DNA from: Brasilonema sp. CT11
Lineage (GTDB): Bacteria > Cyanobacteriota > Cyanobacteriia > Cyanobacteriales > Nostocaceae
Direction of reading: 5' to 3'
Assembly (NCBI RefSeq): GCF_017982655.1
Contig: NZ_JABXYX010000044.1
Coordinates: 1-57,217 of the forward strand
Length of the DNA: 57,217 nt
A program made the position numbers and the translations under genes. The notes below the pieces were generated by a model. That model did no database searches, was not told where the DNA came from, and worked only from the letters and a program-made list of their open reading frames with translations. Below are positions 7,494 through 13,765 of this stretch, piece after piece (positions within the stretch are counted from its first letter, which is position 1; each line of letters opens with the position of its first letter).

Positions 7494-9998
7494 ATGGTTG
7501 AGGAATTTAACGAATATATCTTTTCTGGCAGCTTGCCCGGAAATGCCAGCACATATGTGACAAGAGAAGCTGATAACGAATTGTTTGACGCACTTCAAAA
7601 AGGAAAGTTTTGTTATGTGCTGAATTCTAGGCAAAGCGGAAAGTCCAGCTTGCGCGTGAGAACAATGAGCCGACTTTCAGAAGCAGGCGTAGAATGTGCG
7701 TCTATTGATTTATCCTCCGTCAGTATTCAGACTGCTACACAAGAAAATTGGTACGCAGATTTGATTGTTAAGCTGATTGACAGCTTTGACTTGGATGTCA
7801 ATTTCAAGGAGTGGTGGTTGGAGAACCAGTTAAACTCATCATTGTTACGATTTGGGAATTTTTTAGAAAAGAAGTTACTTGCAGAAATTCAAGAAAATAT
7901 TGTTATTTTTATTGATGAAATTGATAGTGTTCTCAGTCTCAAGTTTCCTACAGATGATTTTTTTGCCTTTATCCGTGCTTGTTACAATCTGCGTCCTGAT
8001 AATCCCGAATATAATCGCCTCAGCTTTTGCTTGTTGGGAGTCGCATCACCGAGCAATTTAATAGAAGATAAACAACGCACTCCGTTTAATATTGGTAAAG
8101 CTATCTCTTTGACTGGGTTTCGATTGCATGAAGTTGAACCGTTAAAAAAAGGTTTGCAGGGGAAATTTAGTGATCCTCAAGCAGTCATGAAGGAGATTTT
8201 AGACTGGACGGGAGGACAACCGTTTCTGACGCAAAAGCTGTGTCAGTTTATGGTAGAAGAGTCTTTTCAAGACAATCCTCGTTCTGTTGAACAGGTGGTG
8301 AAATCTCGTATCATTGAAAATTGGGAATCTCAAGATGAACCAGAGCATTTACGAACAATTCGAGCTAGAATTTTGCGGGATGAACAACGGGCTGGGTATT
8401 TGCTGGAACTGTATCAACAAATTCGGCTAACTGAAGAAGAATCTGAGATAACAGCAGATGATACTTTAGAGCAAAGTGAGCTACAACTTTCAGGATTAGT
8501 TGTTAGGCAGCACAACAAGTTAAGAGTTTATAATCCCATTTATCAAGAGATTTTTGACGTTAACTGGATTGAAAACCAATTAAAAAATCTGCGTCCTTAC
8601 TCCGAAAGTTTTAGATTCTGGGTGGCTTCTGGAGGAAGCGATGAGTCACGATTGTTGAGGGGTAAGGCATTACAAGAAGCTGAAAAATGGGCGAGTGATA
8701 AGAATTTAAGTTATCAGGATAAACAGTATTTAGCAGCTAGTAAAGAGAAAGAGATTCAAGAGGAGATTGCTACTAAGGAACAAGAAGCTGCTTTGGAGAG
8801 AGAAAGGAAGGATAAGGAAGCGGCACAGCAAATAAATCAATTACTCAGTGAAGCTAATAGAAAAGCTCAAAGACGAATTAATATTGGGTTTATTGTTTTA
8901 GTTATAGCAGTGCTAGGAGCAATATTTTTAGGGATACTAGCCAAGAGGAAATTTGATACAGTAGAAACAGAAGTTAAAGCTGTCAGACAATTAAATAAAT
9001 TAGCTGGAGACTTGCGCAAAAAAAGCCCCTCTTATTCAGACGAAGCTTTAAGACTCTCTGCTTTATCTTTTAATGTTGATAAACATCAACTCAAACAATC
9101 ACTTGTGTTGGCTGCTAGTTCGCAAGCATATCAAGAGCTAAAAGATCCGAATCATGCCAAGCAAGCAATTCAAGAAAGCAAAAAATTCTTATTAGAAGTT
9201 AATAAAAATGAATTCAGATCTAGCCAAGCTTTACAAATTCAAGTACTCTTCTATAAGATCCAAGGGAGCTTATCAGTAAAAAACAAACAAATAGACGAAG
9301 CTATCAAAGCTTATACAACAGCGTTTAACATTAGAAAAAATTATCCAAACGAAACTGATTTTACCAAAGAGAATCAGTTTGTCACAGCTAAAAATATTGA
9401 ATCTGTTCATCGAGCACTAATTGACCTGCTCTCCAAAAACAGTCCCAAAGAAGGATTAATAAAACAGGTTGAAAAATCTCTTACTGAACATTTCTATGCT
9501 CAACTTGAATATTCTTTAAAATCAAAAAAATGGTCAGACGCTGATGCTCAAACAGAAAAACTCATGCTCAATATTGCTAAAAGAGAAAAAGAAAGATTTT
9601 TAGATGAAGACAACATTAATAGTTTTTCTTGTCCAGATCTGCGAAGAATAGACCAACTTTTGGTCGCCAATTCAGACAAACGTTTTGGCTTTAGTGTACA
9701 AAAGGAAGTATGGATTAAGACTGGGAATCGACTGGGTATAAAATTTAAAGACTGGACTAGCAAAGATGAAGAAAATTATCTTCGGTTTGCCAAGGCAGTT
9801 GGATGGTATAATGACAAAGAAACGGGAGACTCAAGACGCTCGGAGTGGTTGATTAGTTACTCAGAATACAGCGTCGTTGAAAAAAATAGCCCTACTATTC
9901 GAGGGACTTTGCCGACATCCTTAAAGTGGATACCGGATGGTTTCTTTCCAGCGACGCACGGTCTTCTCTTCTCTCGCGTTGCGACTTGTAAACTGTAA
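7494..9998 (+). CDS. AAA (PF14516-like) NTPase - TM - GUN4-domain protein
   Basis: This is an 834-residue protein. The N-terminal AAA-like module has Walker A NSRQSGKSSL (GKSS 49-52) and Walker B IVIFIDEIDSVL, and is followed by the block WTGGQPFLTQKLCQ typical of this family. After the linker LLRGKALQEAEKWASDKNLS there is a charged coiled stretch and one TM helix (about 461-484). An alpha-helical region follows, then a GUN4 domain (about 670-834) recognised by KKWSDADAQTEKLML, FSCPDLRRIDQLLV, RFGFSVQKEVW and the C-terminal LLFSRVATCKL. Canonical GUN4 binds Mg-protoporphyrin and activates Mg-chelatase; here it is probably a sensor or adaptor. It is coupled to the CHAT gene upstream. Confidence 0.85.
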   Translation: MVEEFNEYIFSGSLPGNASTYVTREADNELFDALQKGKFCYVLNSRQSGKSSLRVRTMSRLSEAGVECASIDLSSVSIQTATQENWYADLIVKLIDSFDLDVNFKEWWLENQLNSSLLRFGNFLEKKLLAEIQENIVIFIDEIDSVLSLKFPTDDFFAFIRACYNLRPDNPEYNRLSFCLLGVASPSNLIEDKQRTPFNIGKAISLTGFRLHEVEPLKKGLQGKFSDPQAVMKEILDWTGGQPFLTQKLCQFMVEESFQDNPRSVEQVVKSRIIENWESQDEPEHLRTIRARILRDEQRAGYLLELYQQIRLTEEESEITADDTLEQSELQLSGLVVRQHNKLRVYNPIYQEIFDVNWIENQLKNLRPYSESFRFWVASGGSDESRLLRGKALQEAEKWASDKNLSYQDKQYLAASKEKEIQEEIATKEQEAALERERKDKEAAQQINQLLSEANRKAQRRINIGFIVLVIAVLGAIFLGILAKRKFDTVETEVKAVRQLNKLAGDLRKKSPSYSDEALRLSALSFNVDKHQLKQSLVLAASSQAYQELKDPNHAKQAIQESKKFLLEVNKNEFRSSQALQIQVLFYKIQGSLSVKNKQIDEAIKAYTTAFNIRKNYPNETDFTKENQFVTAKNIESVHRALIDLLSKNSPKEGLIKQVEKSLTEHFYAQLEYSLKSKKWSDADAQTEKLMLNIAKREKERFLDEDNINSFSCPDLRRIDQLLVANSDKRFGFSVQKEVWIKTGNRLGIKFKDWTSKDEENYLRFAKAVGWYNDKETGDSRRSEWLISYSEYSVVEKNSPTIRGTLPTSLKWIPDGFFPATHGLLFSRVATCKL

Positions 9999-10057
9999 CA
10001 TATAAGCGTTCCTGAATTTTGTAAAGATTTCTTAAACCCTCTTTTTGCAGGACAAAA

Positions 10058-10402
10058 TCAGCATTCCACCGATCTGATACTTGGCACTGGGGGAAGATAG
10101 CAGTTGGCTTGAATAAATTTTTCCGCTATCTCATTCACCTCAGTACATTCTGTAACTCTTTGCTTGTCCCAAGGTAAACTCATCTGTCCTGGAAACTTCT
10201 TTGCTTTGTTCTTACTTTTTAACAGTGAAGGTAAAAAGCTACTGCCCCAGCAGTTTCGTTTTTCTGGTTTCGCTTGCGGTCGATATTTTTGGCAGAACCG
10301 TCGATATTTGGCAGCACATTCTGATAAAGTTCTCCCGAGTTGCAAAAAAGCTGGATGCCATTGAGTGATATCATGTCCGGCAAAATACTTGTGATATGTC
10401 AT
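10058..10402 (-). pseudogene. Truncated RAYT/Y1-type transposase-like C-terminus
   Basis: The 114-residue frame starts YHKYFAGHDITQWHPAFLQLG and continues ECAAKYRRFCQKYRPQ. This resembles the tail of REP-associated tyrosine transposases, where a NALG..LTPHPxYxxLG segment is followed by AAYRxLF. The HUH and Tyr catalytic parts that should lie upstream are absent. The frame begins directly at a block of REP-like repeats (10394-10676), the DNA such enzymes mobilise. I read it as a 5'-truncated remnant. The family call is from memory and moderate. Confidence 0.4.
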
Positions 10403-10418
10403 TGCGAACGGAACGTAG

Positions 10419-10656
10419 TGGAGTGAAGCAATCTCCTGTCTTTGCGATCGCTTAGCTTCGTATACCCTCCGGGCACGCTAGGCTAACGCAATGCATTAAA
10501 TATATCTGTCCACTTATATCAAGTTGTGTTCTGTTGTGGAGTGAAGCAATCTCCTGTCTTTGCGATCGCTTGGCTTCGTATGCCCTCCAGGCACGCTACG
10601 CGCTTCGCAATGCATTAAATATATCTGTCCACTTATATCAAGTTGTGTTCTGTTGT
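10419..10656. repeat. Tandem pair of about 119-bp REP-like repeats
   Basis: Two head-to-tail copies (10419-10536 and 10537-10656) share TGGAGTGAAGCAATCTCC, a HIP1 octamer, a GC-rich partly palindromic core with a few differences, and the block ending AAGTTGTGTTCTGTTGT. The terminal block recurs upstream of the CHAT gene (about 5672-5704), followed in both places by AGTAGTTTGTGATT, so it is a dispersed element. Other fragments continue to about 10740. Confidence 0.8.
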
Positions 10657-10872
10657 AGTAGTTTGTGATTGGGGAGATTGCTGAGTCCCAAGGGGACACG
10701 CTGCGCGAACGTTTCACTCCGTTTCACTCGCAATGACATTTCACGTTTAATCAAGTTGAACTGCAAAAATAGCGAAGGAGCAGTGAAGCTCCTGAAATCA
10801 GAGGAAAAGCTTCACTACTCCTATACATTTTGTGATTTCGCATCAGAATCCTTCTTTACTGACTATGAAGGA

Positions 10873-11409
10873 TTAGAAGCGGTAACCAACTCCGGCTTGT
10901 AAGCTGAGGGCGTCAGCATCGCTGCCTCTATAAGCGTCAATACCCCACTTAGCATCACTATAGAGAACGGTGTTTTTACCTACTTGTGTTTCCGCACCAA
11001 CAGTTAAGACAGGTGCATTCTTATTTCCCAATTGGCTTGCATAACCTTCATTAGTCTGAAAAGCGTAACCACCACCGATGTAAACGTTAGTGTTTTTCGC
11101 GATGGGTGCATCGTATGTTAATGTTGGTATAATTGCGGTTGAATCACCACCAAACAAAACAGAACCGCGAACAGAAACAGGCGCATTCGGAACAGCGTAC
11201 CGTCCTTGAACGTTTCCACCTAATGTAGCCGCATCATTTTGTCGTCCGCCATTGGTGACGCCAGCAGAAAGACCAGCACCAACGTAGCTACCGTTCATAC
11301 CACGTGCTGCAGTTTCTTGAGTTGGAACGTTTTGAGCTGAAGCAATACCTGCAGAAAGAACAACAGAAGCAACAGCAATTGTAGAAGCGAGTAATTTTGT
11401 AAGTTTCAT
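10873..11409 (-). CDS. Secreted, outer-membrane beta-barrel-like protein
   Basis: The 178-residue protein begins with a clear signal peptide (MKLTKLLASTIAVASVVLSAGIASAQ in two short halves, cleavage after ASA). The mature part is Gly/Ala/Asn-rich with alternating hydrophobic strands (SYVGAGLSAG, VYIGGGYAFQ, VLTVGAETQVG) and ends in GVGYRF. A C-terminal aromatic Phe is the BAM recognition signal of outer-membrane barrels. The length fits an 8-stranded barrel. Ligand and role are unknown. A 21-bp palindrome lies 100 bp upstream (11510-11530) and may control it. Confidence 0.7.
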   Translation of the reverse strand: MKLTKLLASTIAVASVVLSAGIASAQNVPTQETAARGMNGSYVGAGLSAGVTNGGRQNDAATLGGNVQGRYAVPNAPVSVRGSVLFGGDSTAIIPTLTYDAPIAKNTNVYIGGGYAFQTNEGYASQLGNKNAPVLTVGAETQVGKNTVLYSDAKWGIDAYRGSDADALSLQAGVGYRF

Positions 11410-11509
11410 AGGTTTCTCTTAACTAGAGTGAATTAGTGCAATCAATCTTCTCTAGTACTAGAATCCCTTTTTTAACAAAATTTAACCTCACGCACTTAGG
11501 CGATCCAAC

Positions 11510-11530
11510 TGGGTGAAACTGTTTCACCCA
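11510..11530. promoter_or_regulatory. 21-bp palindrome with an extra half-site, candidate operator
   Basis: TGGGTGAAAC-T-GTTTCACCCA is a perfect palindrome with 10-bp arms. A further half-site GGGTGAAC follows at 11534. It lies between the end of the gene at 11596 and the start of the barrel gene at 11409. The one-base centre argues against a hairpin terminator and for binding of a dimeric repressor or activator. A 12-bp palindrome TCTAGTACTAGA lies nearer the start (about 11445-11456). Confidence 0.45.
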
Positions 11531-11595
11531 TTTGGGTGAACAAAGTAGACAATTTAAGGTTCAGAAATCTACAATCGTTATAGTGTTGAGGATAT

Positions 11596-11904
11596 TTACT
11601 GTTCATCCAATATCTCCTTGGCAACATCATCCAGTTTTTTGTTTGTATCATCATATAACTTGAATAAGCGTCTACTAGCAGCTCCAGAGGTAAGTCCTAC
11701 AGCTGTTGTTGCTGCTGCAACTGATACATTATTTCTGCAAACTGAAACAGCAGTCGCGATACCAAAGATGATAGTAGCTGTTGCTAAAACGACAGCTAGA
11801 TTAAAACTTGTACTCGCTTGCCTGGAGCGTTCTTTGTACCATTGTGTTGCAATGTTCCTATTGAAATCCTCTGGATTTCTGTTAATTTTAAATAGTTTGT
11901 TCAT
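11596..11904 (-). CDS. Small two-TM protein, cyanobacterial TRADD-N-associated membrane domain
   Basis: The 102-residue protein has an amphipathic front (NIATQWYKERSRQASTSFN), two TM helices around residues 35-55 and 60-80, and a charged tail (RLFKLYDDTNKKLDDVAKEILDEQ). The ERSRQAxxSFNLA start and the short Ala/Gly-rich second helix ending SxRLFKL match what I recall of the cyanobacterial TRADD-N-associated two-TM family, found near apoptosis/immunity-like genes. Of the two ATGs, the one at 11904 (MNKLFK) is better placed: AAGGAA at 11911-11916 is six bases away, while it would abut the ATG at 11910. The role is unknown; it is perhaps a membrane effector. Confidence 0.6.
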   Translation of the reverse strand: MNKLFKINRNPEDFNRNIATQWYKERSRQASTSFNLAVVLATATIIFGIATAVSVCRNNVSVAAATTAVGLTSGAASRRLFKLYDDTNKKLDDVAKEILDEQ

Positions 11905-11926
11905 GACCATTTCCTTAAAAAACTAG

Positions 11927-12436
11927 AATTTAAGCTCTTATCTCAGATTTAACCTTGAATTTTGGAGGGTAGCCTGTTTAGGCACTAAAAATCACATTTC
12001 TCGCTGTCTGAGAGTTGCTGAGTGATAAAAAAATCTAGATTCAACATAACTGAAGAGCAAATAAGTGCATAAGTACCGCTGTTATATATGCACAAGTAGT
12101 ATTTGATTTAAACTTTGTGCAAAATTACTCACAAATATTTCTAATCATTATTTTTTGCTTAAAATGTAAGTAAAATTTATCGCTATATACTCAAAAGACT
12201 TCTATAGTCTTAAGTATAGTCACCATGAGTATAACGCTACAGTTTCATTGTTACTGAGAGAAAGCGATACGCCCTTGGCGTCTACGCTCCGCGCAATCCC
12301 CTGAAAAATTCATATAAGTTTACTCATCAAGCGAATAAAAACTCGGTTAGATAAAGTTCCCTATCCCGAACTTACAAGATTGTATTTAAGTTCTCAGACT
12401 TCTGTCAATTTACTAGCCAAAAAGCGCTTGAAAAAG
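11927..12436. other. AT-rich spacer, no gene seen
   Basis: The divergent spacer between the two-TM gene and the HTH-AAA gene probably carries both promoters. It contains a short hairpin (AAGACT-TCTAT-AGTCTT near 12197) and a GC-rich dispersed-repeat fragment at about 12261-12300. The ORF of the next gene can be extended back to a TTG at 12380. Confidence 0.4.
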
Positions 12437-13765
12437 ATGAATGGAAAAAAGTTCAACGAAATATTAGACGAACTGACACCTGGCCAAAAAAAGGTGCTGA
12501 AGAAATTTTTGGCAGGCGAGACCGATGAGCAAATTGCTAACGAGAGGAATCGTGATACATCTACGATTAGAAGACATTTAAATAAAGTATGTACAAAATT
12601 TGGTCTGGTAAATGGAGAAGGAGAACGCTTCTCCTATCGGCAAGAATTGGTGGACGTGTTTGTACAACACAAACCGAAGTGGGTCAATTTTGATTACTGG
12701 GAGGATCATCGTCCCGACCAAATTAAGCCTGATTTTCCAGGGCGTCCCATATCGTCACTGTCTCCTTTTTACATTCAGCGTTCTTATAATGAGCATTTGT
12801 TCCTGGAAAAACTCTGTTCGCAAAAAGTGCTGCAATCTGGAGCTTTTATCAGAATTAAAGCTCCAAAAAAGATGGGTAAAACTTCCTTAGTAAATATAAT
12901 TTTGACTGAGGCTAGACATTGCGGGTACCGAACAATACGTTTAAATCTACGGCAAGCCGAAGAATTAATCCTTGACAATCTAGATCATTTTTTGCAGTGG
13001 TTTTGTACCAATATCACCCAACAACTTAATCTTAAATTGCGTATAGATGATTATTGGGATAACGAAAGATTGGGCAGTATGGTCAGCTGTACTACTTATT
13101 TCCAAGCTTATTTGTTGGAGCAAATACATACACCTTTGGTTTTGGGGTTGGATGAAGTAGATCGGCTCTTCGAGTATGAAAAAATTGCCAAGGCGTTTTT
13201 TACTTTACTCAGGAGTTGGCATGAAGAAGCAAATAACTTAGAGGTTTGGCAAAAGTTGAGATTGGTGGTGGCTTATTCAACAGAAGTGTATATCCCACTT
13301 AATATCAATCAATCCCCATTCAATATCGGTATACCCGTTAAATTAACAAATCTCACTTTGGCCCAGGTACAGCAGTTGGCAAAAGAGTATGGATTGAAAT
13401 CGTTAGATAACACTGAACTAGAACAACTGCGAGTAATGGTGGGTGGACATCCTTACTTAATTCAGCTAGGTCTTTATCACCTGCATCAGAAATACATGAG
13501 TTTAGAGCAACTGTTGCAAACTGCTCCCACTCTAGAAGGAATTTATAGTAGCCATCTGCAAGGACTTTGGGTGATGTTAAGTGGACACTCCGAATTACTC
13601 GAAGCCCTGAGAACTTTGCTTAATGCAGGAGGGAGAACACAGATACAGCAAATACCAGCTTACAAGTTAGAGAGCATGGGCATAGTGCAGTTTGATGCAA
13701 ATCAAGTCAAATTTAGCTGTCAACTTTATCACAGTTACTTTTCATCTTACTTGGGGGCAAAATGA
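12437..13765 (+). CDS. HTH - AAA (PF14516-like) NTPase
   Basis: The protein has 442 residues from ATG 12437; a TTG at 12380 would add 19 basic residues. Residues 1-60 form a LuxR/GerE-like helix-turn-helix: LTPGQKKVLKKFLAGETDEQIA followed by RDTSTIRRHLNKVCTKFGL. The AAA-like domain follows with P-loop IKAPKKMGKTSLV (near 142) and Walker B-like LVLGLDEVDRLF, here with an intact Asp-Glu. Blocks such as SCTTYFQAYLLEQ, WQKLRLVVAYSTEVY and NQSPFNIGIPV align with the CHAT-AAA protein at 5895, so the two share one AAA core with different N-terminal modules. Its stop overlaps the next ATG by 4 bp (ATGA). Probably a DNA-binding switch NTPase. Confidence 0.8.
   Translation: MNGKKFNEILDELTPGQKKVLKKFLAGETDEQIANERNRDTSTIRRHLNKVCTKFGLVNGEGERFSYRQELVDVFVQHKPKWVNFDYWEDHRPDQIKPDFPGRPISSLSPFYIQRSYNEHLFLEKLCSQKVLQSGAFIRIKAPKKMGKTSLVNIILTEARHCGYRTIRLNLRQAEELILDNLDHFLQWFCTNITQQLNLKLRIDDYWDNERLGSMVSCTTYFQAYLLEQIHTPLVLGLDEVDRLFEYEKIAKAFFTLLRSWHEEANNLEVWQKLRLVVAYSTEVYIPLNINQSPFNIGIPVKLTNLTLAQVQQLAKEYGLKSLDNTELEQLRVMVGGHPYLIQLGLYHLHQKYMSLEQLLQTAPTLEGIYSSHLQGLWVMLSGHSELLEALRTLLNAGGRTQIQQIPAYKLESMGIVQFDANQVKFSCQLYHSYFSSYLGAK

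Noticed and set aside
10419-10656. Tandem repeats as a CRISPR array
   Set aside because: Only two adjacent copies, no spacers of uniform length, no cas genes; none of the repeats in the window form an array.
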